Shown here in pieces: positions 1-7,256 of a DNA stretch of 64,000 bases. The first letter of the stretch is position 1, and each line of letters begins with the position of its first letter. The stretch is from contig NZ_PVZV01000001.1 of NCBI RefSeq assembly GCF_002995495.1, positions 1 to 64,000 on the forward strand, written 5' to 3'. A program made the translations under genes and the position numbers. Source of the DNA: Actinocorallia populi (GTDB taxonomy: Bacteria > Actinomycetota > Actinomycetes > Streptosporangiales > Streptosporangiaceae). Under the pieces are notes generated by a model that was given only the letters and a program-made list of their open reading frames with translations, was not told the origin of the DNA and did no database searches.

Positions 1-326
1 GCAGACCCAAAGTCGACATCAACACAGCACGACATCATCCCAGCAGACCACCCGAAAAGCCACGTAAGACATAGTCTTAGACGCAGAAGGCGAGCGAGTC
101 GTTTATGGAGAGTCACTTTCCGAGCGCACTGTCCACTGCCGGACAGAGCCCCGAAGACGACCGGCGGGCCACATGAGGCAGAGGGTGGAGCTTCCAGGCG
201 ACACGGGTCTTGACGAGGACCTTCACCCGACCGCGGAACGAACGATCCCCGCCGCACGAAAGACAGCCCCCTACCCGGGCGACGACAGATTCAAACAACG
301 ATTCATCCGTTTATGATGTTCACATA
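1..326. other. Intergenic, no supported gene
   Basis: No reading frame here has convincing actinomycete codon bias. The short frames on both strands look like chance openings. The segment presumably holds the promoter of the PH-domain gene that starts at 327, but I could not assign -35/-10 boxes with confidence. Confidence 0.5.
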
Positions 327-701
327 ATGATTGATTTCAAGAACGGTTCCGTCTTCAAACTCCACGCCTGCGACCCCGCCGAAGTCGGCCCCTCCGTCGC
401 ACCGCTGATGATCCAGGGCGAGCAGATCATCTCGGCGTTCAAGACCGTCCGGGACTTCGTCGTCTTCACCAACAAGCGGATCATCGCCGTCAACATCCAG
501 GGCTTCACCGGCAAGAAGCGCGACTTCAGCTCCCTGCCCTACAACAAGATCCAGGCCTGGTCCGTGGAGACCGCCGGCAGCTTCGACCTCGACGCCGAAC
601 TCGAGCTGTGGTTCAGCGGCCTGGGCAGCGTCCGCCTGGAGTTCAAGGGCGACTCCGACATCATCCGCCTCGGCCAGATGATCGCCGGCTACGTCCTCTG
701 A
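327..701 (+). CDS. Bacterial PH-domain protein (bPH_1-like)
   Basis: Small soluble protein of 124 aa made almost entirely of one bacterial pleckstrin-homology-like domain. The diagnostic segment is the strand pair around FTNKRIIAVN followed by GKKRDFSSLPY and an acidic strand DLDAELELW, as in the PF08000 family. The frame is open from 210, but the ATG at 327 is where similarity to the family plausibly begins, and the 39 residues before it are low-complexity and proline/arginine rich. There is no signal peptide or membrane segment. The role of these proteins is not well established. The next gene downstream is a broken lipoprotein, so context does not help. Confidence 0.75.
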   Translation: MIDFKNGSVFKLHACDPAEVGPSVAPLMIQGEQIISAFKTVRDFVVFTNKRIIAVNIQGFTGKKRDFSSLPYNKIQAWSVETAGSFDLDAELELWFSGLGSVRLEFKGDSDIIRLGQMIAGYVL

Positions 702-841
702 CCCTCCCGGCACCATCTCGCCGCGGACACACGCCGTACGCGCCGGAGGCCGAGAACCGCCGATACCGCCTGAACTCCCGCACTTCCCGGACACCGCAAC
801 GTCGACCGACTCAACAACAGGTGCCAGGGAAAGAGACGATA

Positions 842-1067
842 ATGGGCAGAGCGAGCGTCGCCCGTTCCGGACTGATCACAGCGCTCGCCGTGCCTCTCGT
901 CCTCGGCTCCGGCGGGTGCGGAGAGGATCGGGAGCAGGCGCCTCCGCGCGCTCCTGCCTCCACCGCCGCAAACGCCCTGGACGCCTACCGGCCGATCTCT
1001 GCTGAACGACTCCAAGAAGCACAAGACCCTCGACTCCCTCGTGAAGGAGATCGAGGCCATCCCCTGA
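842..1067 (+). pseudogene. Frame-disrupted small lipoprotein remnant
   Basis: The ATG at 842 opens a classical lipoprotein signal: positively charged start, hydrophobic core LITALAVPLVLG, then a lipobox-like GSGGC. The frame reads sensibly to about residue 50 (near NALDAYRPIS). The coding signal then jumps to another frame at about 990-1002, where LNDSKKHKTLDSLVKEIEAI is read to a TGA at 1065-1067. The span is 226 nt, one base off a multiple of three. It is either a genuine decayed gene or a single-base sequence error. In the original frame translation would run to 1105 with a nonsense tail. I do not recognise the family. Confidence 0.55.
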
Positions 1068-1216
1068 GCAGGCGACACGGACCCGGCACCTGCTCATCGC
1101 CGTAGGACGTGCGGCCGGGGACCAGTCGATCCCGTCCCGACGGCCGGGCGATACCGCGTCGAGGCGAGCGGAGGATGGGGGTGTGAGTGCAGTGTCGCGG
1201 CCGGAGGGTGGTCGGG

Positions 1217-1898
1217 TCACTGGTTTTCGGGTGCCGGGGTGTCCGGTCGGGCGGCATGGTCGTGTCGGGTTTCGGGATCGGCTGGTGGCATGGCCGGACG
1301 TCGTGCCTCCTGTTCTCGTTGCCGGGCTTTCTGCGCCCAGTGTTGTTCTCGTTTGAGCTCTTGTTCCAGGGTGTTCAGCATGGCGAGGACACGAGTGGTC
1401 AGGTCGCTGGTCTGCTCGTCGTAGACGCGGTGGGCGGTGAACAGTTCGCTGTGCAGTCGCTGCCAGTCGGCCTGGTATCGCGTGAGCCGGTCGTCGTGTG
1501 GGGGCTGTTCCCGTCCGGTCGGGTCCGGGTGGGCCGGTGATTCGCAGGTTTTTGCTCCAGGAGAGGATCCGGCGGTATGCGGGCGGCGGGTTTCGCAGGC
1601 GTTCCAGGGTCGTGGACGCCCACCGGTGGAAGGTCTGAACGCCCTCGAAGAGGTCGTGTGTGGCCCGGCACCAGCGTTCCACGTCGGCGGCCGAGGCCCC
1701 GATTTCAGGGATCAGGCCGGGGTCGAAGGGTTCTTGCTGCAGGCCGTCGACGGCGCAATAGCGTTCTTCGCGGAGGAGACGAGAGGCCGAGTCCGCCTTG
1801 TCCGACACGCTCGGGTGGTGCGGCAGGACGACTTCCCCGAAGCCGCGTAGCCGGTTCGTGCGGACGCACCGGACCTTGTACGTCTTCATTCCGCTCAT
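1217..1898 (-). pseudogene. Frame-disrupted coiled-coil hypothetical protein
   Basis: Starts at the ATG at 1898, preceded by a GGGGAAGG-like ribosome site. The N-terminal part contains CVRTNRLRGFGEVVLP, an acidic stretch, then ADVERWCRATHDLFEGVQTF and RILSWSKNLRIT. The frame then loses sense between about 1540 and 1500. A neighbouring frame continues with a strongly helical, charged segment (RLTRYQADWQRLHSEL, then TLEQELKREQHWAQKARQRE) and ends at a TGA at 1217-1219. The span of 682 nt is one base off a multiple of three. Product unknown. The tail has coiled-coil heptad character. The break could be real decay or an indel error. Confidence 0.5.
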
Positions 1899-2372
1899 GC
1901 TCTGGCCTTCCCCAGAGACATATGTTCCTTTTGTAGCCGACTGTGGACTCGGTGTTCGGAACGCCGGTGGTCCGCCGGAAAGCGACCGGCCGGATCGACT
2001 CCAGCGTTCCCTGCCGCCATGGAGGCGTCCAGACGCGTGTGCCGGTGACCCGCCCGGCCTTCGCATCGCAGTTCTGGACGAGTTCGGGGCGATCCGCGGT
2101 GCCGTCCTCATCGCGAATCGAGAATCGCAAATCACCGGCTCTTGCTTTGTTCGCGCCTCTGGGCCTTCACTTCGAGCAGCCCGTGCGGCCGAGTTCGCCG
2201 TTGGGCTTCGTCAGTGTGTCGAGGTTGTTCGGCCGGGACTGGAGTGGTCGGGGCTTGCTCGGGACATTCTCGCTGTATAAGTGCTTCTCGATTGTTGTGG
2301 GGTTAGCCTGGGTTTGTTAGCGCGTCCGTGCGTTGACGCGGGCGCGTCCGTCCTCGCAGGGAGGAAGCCGCC
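1899..2372. other. Gap with only a weak ORF remnant
   Basis: Nothing here is a confident gene. On the minus strand an ATG at 2130 opens a frame beginning MRFSIRDEDGTADRPELV that reads plausibly for about 70 residues, then runs senselessly into the coiled-coil gene at 1898. It may be the decayed upstream partner of that gene. Base composition is slightly less biased than in neighbouring genes. No repeats or insertion-sequence ends were seen. Confidence 0.35.
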
Positions 2373-2840
2373 ATGAAGATGTCACATCACGCGGGCGGAC
2401 GGCAGGGGCGCCGTCGGGAGACACCCGCTCTGTTCCGCCGCTACGAGGAGCGGTCGGGGGGCGGGCTGGTGTTCACCTCGGCTGCGCAGAAGTCGTGGAT
2501 CAGGTGCAAGTACCAGAACGAGGAACTCATGTACCAGTCGCTCGACGGGCTCTCGGAGGCGGCGGCCCAGTGGAGGGGGCTGGGCGGGGACATACGGGAG
2601 CGGTTGCACGACTGGTTGATCCGGACGGTGGGGTTGCGGTATTCGCCCATCGACAAGGCGTTGAAGAAGAACGGGCTGGACAGGTTCTGGTTCGGGGGGC
2701 GGCAGTACAGCCGGGTCCACCACATCAAGCTGGAGGACCATGTGCCGCCGACCCGGGTCGGCCGGATCTACTTCGCGCTCGATCTGCGGGACCGCCGGTG
2801 GATCGTCGACCACGTGGGGTTGAAGCTCTACGGGGTGTGA
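2373..2840 (+). CDS. Hypothetical basic protein, 155 aa
   Basis: Starts at the ATG at 2373 with a good GGGAGG ribosome site just upstream. The protein is basic and soluble with no signal peptide. The middle is helical (SEAAAQWRGLGGDIRERLHDWLIRTVG). The end RIYFALDLRDRRWIVDHVGLKLYG vaguely resembles the terminal strand-helix of RelE/HigB-type toxins, but no antitoxin partner is visible and I do not assign that function. It is transcribed toward the TrmH gene, and a strong hairpin separates the two. Confidence 0.6.
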   Translation: MKMSHHAGGRQGRRRETPALFRRYEERSGGGLVFTSAAQKSWIRCKYQNEELMYQSLDGLSEAAAQWRGLGGDIRERLHDWLIRTVGLRYSPIDKALKKNGLDRFWFGGRQYSRVHHIKLEDHVPPTRVGRIYFALDLRDRRWIVDHVGLKLYGV

Positions 2841-2859
2841 TCCCGGCGGAAGAACGTCG

Positions 2860-2886
2860 CCCCCGGCGCCCCTGCGGCGCCGGGGG
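2860..2886. terminator. Bidirectional hairpin between convergent genes
   Basis: Perfect 11-bp stem, CCCCCGGCGCC (2860-2870) with its complement (2876-2886), and a 5-nt loop. It lies 20 nt after the stop of the plus-strand gene and 4 nt after the stop of the minus-strand methyltransferase. There is no U-tract, as usual in actinomycetes. Confidence 0.8.
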
Positions 2887-2889
2887 TCG

Positions 2890-3711
2890 TCAGTCTTCGG
2901 ACGCGGCGGCGGGGAAGCCGCGCTGGCGGGCGGCCTCGTACAGCATGAGGGTGCCGGCGGAGGCGGCGTTGAGGGAGCTGGCGGCCCCGCCGATGGGGAT
3001 GCTGACGGTCTCGTCGCAGATCTCGCGCCAGCGGGTGCTCATGCCGGTGGTCTCGTTGCCGACGACCAGGAGGACGGGGCCGGTCAGGTCGCAGCCGGTG
3101 ACGGGGGTGGTGCCGTGCTCGTCGGTGCCCACGATCCGCAGGGGCACGCCCTCGGCTCGGAGGCCCTCCGCCCAGGCCAGGACGTCGGCGGGCGACGGGA
3201 CGCGGACCACGGGCAGGCGGAACAGGGAGCCTGTGCTGGCCCGGACGGCCTTGGGGTCGTAGACGTCGGCGGCGTGGCCGGTGACGATGAGGCCCGAGGC
3301 GCCGAAGGCGTCGGCGGAGCGGATCAGGGTGCCGATGTTGCCGGGGCTGGACGGGCGGTCGAAGGCGACGGCGAGGAGGTCGCGGTCCCGCCCGAGGCGG
3401 GCGAGGTCGTCGGAGCCCAGGGCGCCGACGGCGATCAGCTCGGGCGGCGCGGACTCCCGTTCGCCCAGCTCGTGCAGGAGTTCGGGGTCCACGGCGGTGG
3501 CGGGGACGCCGCTGTCGCGGATGAGGTCCTCGGCCCAGGACGACAGGCGGGTGCCGGACGGGTGGAGGAGGCGGTGCAGCGGCCAGCCGTAGCGCACCGC
3601 CAGGGAGATCGGCCGGACGCCGTGGATGAGGAACTCGCCGAGCTTCTGGCGCTTGTTGCGGTTGGCGAGGAGCGCCTGCCAGGTCTGGAACTGCGCGTTG
3701 CGGGCGGACAC
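2890..3711 (-). CDS. TrmH/SpoU family RNA 2'-O-methyltransferase
   Basis: SPOUT-fold methyltransferase predicted to methylate ribose 2'-OH of tRNA or rRNA with S-adenosylmethionine. The three SpoU motifs are present: motif 1 RPSSPGNIGTLIRSADAFGA, motif 2 VLLVVGNETTGMS, and motif 3 IPIGGAASSLNAASAGTLML, which together form the knotted SAM site. An N-terminal substrate-binding region precedes them. The frame is open to a TTG at 3816, but the GTG at 3711 (VSARNAQFQTWQALL) matches where homologues usually begin and gives 273 aa. I chose it without a strong ribosome site. The gene stands alone, divergent from mltG with about 220 nt between. The target nucleotide cannot be told from sequence. Confidence 0.85.
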   Translation of the reverse strand: MSARNAQFQTWQALLANRNKRQKLGEFLIHGVRPISLAVRYGWPLHRLLHPSGTRLSSWAEDLIRDSGVPATAVDPELLHELGERESAPPELIAVGALGSDDLARLGRDRDLLAVAFDRPSSPGNIGTLIRSADAFGASGLIVTGHAADVYDPKAVRASTGSLFRLPVVRVPSPADVLAWAEGLRAEGVPLRIVGTDEHGTTPVTGCDLTGPVLLVVGNETTGMSTRWREICDETVSIPIGGAASSLNAASAGTLMLYEAARQRGFPAAASED

Positions 3712-3933
3712 CCGGCGCGGTTCCGTGTCGTGTTCTCTCCCGTGGCGTGTTCTCCCACGCGTTTCCCTGTGCGGCACGGGCACCACGATAGTCCCGGTCG
3801 TGTGACCTTCGTCCAATGCTGCAACAAGCGGCTTGTTCTGGGTAAAAACTCCCCCGCGATGCGATGGCGGGCGGAAGGAAGGGGAGGTCTCCCGAGAGCA
3901 TCGTCTTCCGTAGCAGACCGATCAGGAGAAGCG

Positions 3934-5028
3934 ATGGTCGTCGATCCGGACCTGTGGGAAGAGGGCGGCTCCTCCCGGAACGGGCGCAGAAAGCGCGGCG
4001 GCGCGGCCGTCATCGTCTCTTTGCTCTTCCTCTTGGCGGTGATCGGCGGGGGCTGCTATTTCGGATACGCCAAGCTCCAGGGGCACATGCCTCCTCCGGA
4101 CTACTCCGGGCAGGGGACGGGGACGGTCACCGTCGAGGTCGTGAAGGGTGATTCCACCGCTCATGTGGGGCGGACGCTGCAGAAGGCGGGGGCCGTGAAG
4201 TCCGTCGAGGCGTTCACCAACGCGGCGGGCGTGAAACTCCAGACGCTGCAACCCGGCTTCTACCGGGTGCGCAAGGGGATGTCCGCCGAGTCGGCCGTCG
4301 CGGCGCTGCTCGACCCGGCTTCCCGGATCGGCGTCGTGAACGTTCCCGAGGGCCGGTGGGCTTCGGAGGTCTACGCGCTGCTCTCGGAGGCCACGGAAAT
4401 CCCCGTCAAGGAGTTCGAGAAGGTCGATCCGGCTTCCCTGGGGCTTCCCGAGTCGGCGAAGGGGAAGGTCGAGGGCTATCTGTATCCCGGCCGGTACGAC
4501 CTTCCGCCGGACGCGACCGCGTCCCAGTTGCTCGCCATGATGGTCGGCCGGTTCAAGCAGGAGACCCAGAAGGTCGACTTCTCCCGTGGGCAGGCGCTGG
4601 GTCTCGACCCGGCCGAGGTCGTGACCGTCGCGAGCCTGATCGAGGCCGAGGCGGGCCGGCCCGAGGACCGTGCGATGATCTCGCGGGTCCTGCACAACCG
4701 GCTGAAGATCGGCATGCCGCTGCAGTTCGACCCGGCTCTGCTCTACGCGTGGCAGAAGCGCACCATCGACGTGCGGGAGCGGCACCAGGACATCGATTCG
4801 CCCTACAACCTCTACCGGCACAAAGGGCTGCCGCCGGGGCCGATCAGCAATCCGGGCGTCGCCGCCATCGAGGCCGCCATGAGCCCGGCCGACGGGAAAT
4901 GGCTCTACTTCGTCACCACGAACCCGACCGAACGCCGCACCGAGTACGCGACGTCCTATGGCGAGTTCCTCAAGCTCAAGGCGAAGTTCGACCAGTGGCT
5001 GCGGGACAACCCGCAGCCGCAGAACTGA
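3934..5028 (+). CDS. mltG: Endolytic murein transglycosylase MltG
   Basis: Membrane-anchored lytic transglycosylase that cuts nascent peptidoglycan strands, thought to release or terminate chains at the outer face of the membrane. The protein of 364 aa has a short basic cytoplasmic tail, one transmembrane helix (about residues 23-44), a LysM-like subdomain (about 65-130) and the YceG/MltG catalytic domain. The catalytic glutamate is expected in ASLIEAEAG (about E237), and the substrate groove motif YNLYRHKGLPPGPISNPG is intact. The start ATG 3934 has an AGGAGA site 4-5 nt upstream. The usual mltG neighbours (ruvX, aroE) are absent, so this may be a second, stand-alone paralogue. Confidence 0.9.
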   Translation: MVVDPDLWEEGGSSRNGRRKRGGAAVIVSLLFLLAVIGGGCYFGYAKLQGHMPPPDYSGQGTGTVTVEVVKGDSTAHVGRTLQKAGAVKSVEAFTNAAGVKLQTLQPGFYRVRKGMSAESAVAALLDPASRIGVVNVPEGRWASEVYALLSEATEIPVKEFEKVDPASLGLPESAKGKVEGYLYPGRYDLPPDATASQLLAMMVGRFKQETQKVDFSRGQALGLDPAEVVTVASLIEAEAGRPEDRAMISRVLHNRLKIGMPLQFDPALLYAWQKRTIDVRERHQDIDSPYNLYRHKGLPPGPISNPGVAAIEAAMSPADGKWLYFVTTNPTERRTEYATSYGEFLKLKAKFDQWLRDNPQPQN

Positions 5029-5029
5029 C

Positions 5030-5428
5030 TCACACGCTGTTCGTCGGGAGCGGGCAGCGCACGCTTCTCCGCGGCCGGGTCCGCTGGCGGCCGGGACGGG
5101 CGCCGAACGCCGTCTCCTCCGTCATCCGGTACACGCGGCCCCGCCAGCCGCCGTCGAAGAGCGGCTCGCCCCGGTAGAACCCGACGAGCAGCCGCACCTC
5201 GTCCTCGTTCTCGACCAGTTTCGGGAGGCGGCGCAGCTGGGACGCCTTGCACGTCTGCACGATGTAGCGCTCGACCGTCCGGTAGAAGGCCAGGCCGAAA
5301 CCGAGCTCCAGCGTTCTGTCGTACCCGGTGAGAAGCGGGTCCAGCCGGGAGTCGGCGGGGACGTGGGTGAAGCCGTGGGTGCGGAGGATGATCGCGCGGG
5401 CTTGTGATTTCGTCAGGGAATCAGGCAA
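5030..5428 (-). CDS. Hypothetical protein, TTG start, coupled to kinase
   Basis: Protein of 132 aa starting at TTG 5428. A GAGGTGA ribosome site lies 4 nt before that TTG and itself overlaps the stop codon of the upstream kinase gene, so the two are very likely translationally coupled. The visible fold is mixed: a helical start SLTKSQARAIILRTHG, a central YRTVERYIVQTCKASQLRRLPKLV helix and a strand-rich VRLLVGFYRGEPLFDGGW. The last 30 residues are arginine-rich and low complexity. I recognise no family. Its position suggests a partner or substrate of the kinase, which is inference. The stop lies 2 nt from the stop of convergent mltG. Confidence 0.6.
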   Translation of the reverse strand: MPDSLTKSQARAIILRTHGFTHVPADSRLDPLLTGYDRTLELGFGLAFYRTVERYIVQTCKASQLRRLPKLVENEDEVRLLVGFYRGEPLFDGGWRGRVYRMTEETAFGARPGRQRTRPRRSVRCPLPTNSV

Positions 5429-5438
5429 AGATCACCTC

Positions 5439-7097
5439 TCATTGGGGATTGGTGATCGTACCGCTGGTACCCCAGTCGCCGTAAGTGACTCTGTAGAAGG
5501 AACGGTAGACACCCCCCTCCACCTTCTTCTGGAGGTTGAGGTCGAGGCTCTTGGGCCGGTAGCGGGAGTCAAGAAGGAGGGTGAAGCGCACGGTGTCGTA
5601 GGGGTCGTAGAAGCCGCCGAGTTCCGGTTTCCCGGTGAGGAGCTTCTTCGCGGCCCTGCCGCTCAGCGTCCAGGTGGCCTGATCCTGGGAATGGGTGAAG
5701 GAAGCCTGGCTGCGGAGCAGTGCCGTGAGGCTCTGCGGGGAGCTCATCCAGCGGGTCTCGATCAGGAGGTCCAGGTGCGGGCTGCCCTTGCGGTAGGCGG
5801 AGTCACCGGCGGGTTCGGGCTCTCCGCCGATCTCCTGGGGGTAGGCCGTGTCCCCGACGAGGATCAGACGGCGCGGTGTGACGGTCTCGCCGGGGTCGAC
5901 CGGGTTGCTCAGCGAGACCTCGTAACTGGTCTTCCGGCCTGCCTTGTAGTCGAGTTTGCCGTCCGCCTCGAGTCGTTCGAGGCTGTTCGGACGGCCGCCT
6001 TCCACCTTGACCGTCGCCGTTCTGGCTTTGGCCACCGCGGTCTCGATGGCCTTCGCGAACTCCGTACTGCTGTCGGGCGGGACTACCGCGTCGAAGGTAT
6101 CCACCGGCTCGTCCTTCTCCATCAGCTGGATTCCGACGACTCCGGCGCCTGCCGTGAACAGGATTCCGGCGATGGCCGCCGCGACCATCGGGAGTTTCCG
6201 GGAGCGGCGGCGACGTGGAGGCTCCGTGCGCGAAGACAGCCGGAGCGTCGTCCACCGGATGGACCGGTCGTCGTCGAGGGACGCCTCGGCGGCCACCGCG
6301 CGGCCCAGGGCGAGGGCGTCGGAGCCGCCGGTGTTCTCCAGGAGGCTCGTGAGGAGTTCACCGGCGCTCGGGCGCTCCATGGGCTCCTTGGCCAGGCAGC
6401 GGACGAGCAGGCCGCGCAGGGGTCCGTCGATGCGGCCGAGGTCGGGTTCCGCGGTCAGGAGGCGGTGCATGACGGCCGGGATGGAGTCCTGCCCGTACGG
6501 GGGGCTCCCGTTGGCGGCGTAGGCGATCGTGGCGGCCCAGGCGAAGACGTCCGCGGCGGATGTGACGGCGCGGGTCGAGAATTGCTCGGGTGCCATGAAG
6601 CTGGGCGTGCCGACGATCGAGCCGCTCACCGAGGCGGTGGCGTCCAGGTTCCGGGCGATGCCGAAGTCGATGACGCGGGGGCCGTCCGGACCGAGCAGCA
6701 CGTTGCCGGGTTTGAAGTCGCGGTGGACGATGCCCGCCCGGTGGATCGCGGCGAGCGCGGTGGCCGTGCCCACGCTCAGCCGGTACAGGGCCGCGCCGGT
6801 GAGCGGGCCGTCCCGTTCGACGGCCTCGCGCAGGGACGGGCCGTCGATGAACTCGGTGATCACGTAGTCGTCGCCGGACTCGATGATCTGGGCGGTGCAG
6901 AACGGCGCGACCTTGTGCGCGGCGGCGACCTCCCGCTCGAAGGTCTTGTCGATCACGCCGTGCATCACCTTGACGGCGACCTTGCGGCCGTCGGGCGCCT
7001 CGGCCAGGTAGACGACGCCCTGGCCGCCCTCGCCGAGGCGTCCGAGCAGCCGGTGGCCGTTGATCTCCTCAGGGTCGCGCGGGGCAAGGGGGTTCAC
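5439..7097 (-). CDS. Membrane serine/threonine protein kinase with extracellular sensor
   Basis: PknB-type (Hanks) kinase, 552 aa. Kinase domain about residues 15-260: glycine loop LGEGGQGVVY, lysine K43 in VAVKV, catalytic loop HRDFKPGN (D127), DFG at 144-146, and the APEQF motif. A juxtamembrane RRRRSRK precedes one transmembrane helix (about 303-326). The outer part (about 330-552) is not PASTA. It begins EFAKAIETAVAKARTATVKV and looks like the LprG/LolA-like half-barrel seen in actinobacterial lipoproteins, perhaps a lipid or envelope ligand sensor (inference). The GTG at 7097 has a GAGGA site 5 nt upstream and is preferred over the TTG at 7109. It is followed by the coupled hypothetical gene. 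Confidence 0.88.
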   Translation of the reverse strand: MNPLAPRDPEEINGHRLLGRLGEGGQGVVYLAEAPDGRKVAVKVMHGVIDKTFEREVAAAHKVAPFCTAQIIESGDDYVITEFIDGPSLREAVERDGPLTGAALYRLSVGTATALAAIHRAGIVHRDFKPGNVLLGPDGPRVIDFGIARNLDATASVSGSIVGTPSFMAPEQFSTRAVTSAADVFAWAATIAYAANGSPPYGQDSIPAVMHRLLTAEPDLGRIDGPLRGLLVRCLAKEPMERPSAGELLTSLLENTGGSDALALGRAVAAEASLDDDRSIRWTTLRLSSRTEPPRRRRSRKLPMVAAAIAGILFTAGAGVVGIQLMEKDEPVDTFDAVVPPDSSTEFAKAIETAVAKARTATVKVEGGRPNSLERLEADGKLDYKAGRKTSYEVSLSNPVDPGETVTPRRLILVGDTAYPQEIGGEPEPAGDSAYRKGSPHLDLLIETRWMSSPQSLTALLRSQASFTHSQDQATWTLSGRAAKKLLTGKPELGGFYDPYDTVRFTLLLDSRYRPKSLDLNLQKKVEGGVYRSFYRVTYGDWGTSGTITNPQ

Positions 7098-7256
7098 AAG
7101 GGTCCTCAAGGGATCGCCGGATGTCGATCACGACATTGTGCTGCAAAGGCCTACGTGACGGCATCATCAACCCGAAGGCGAGAGCTTGCAGCCGGTGATC
7201 GGCATGCGGCATGCTGGCCGCATGACGAGTGGAAAGGGCGTCCTGCGCCCGGCTCT

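Noticed and set aside
1705-2130. Minus-strand ORF starting at 2130 (MRFSIRDEDG)
   Set aside because: The first ~70 residues look coding, but the frame runs into the coiled-coil gene without stop or conserved features, so it is kept only as a remark.
3115-3933. Plus-strand frame continuing mltG back to 3115
   Set aside because: Antisense to the TrmH gene with its SpoU motifs. ATG 3934 has an AGGAGA site and homologous N-terminus.
5328-7256. Plus-strand frame continuous with the HEAT-like gene from 5328
   Set aside because: It is antisense to the kinase, which has all catalytic motifs and strong codon bias, so only the part from 7257 is real.
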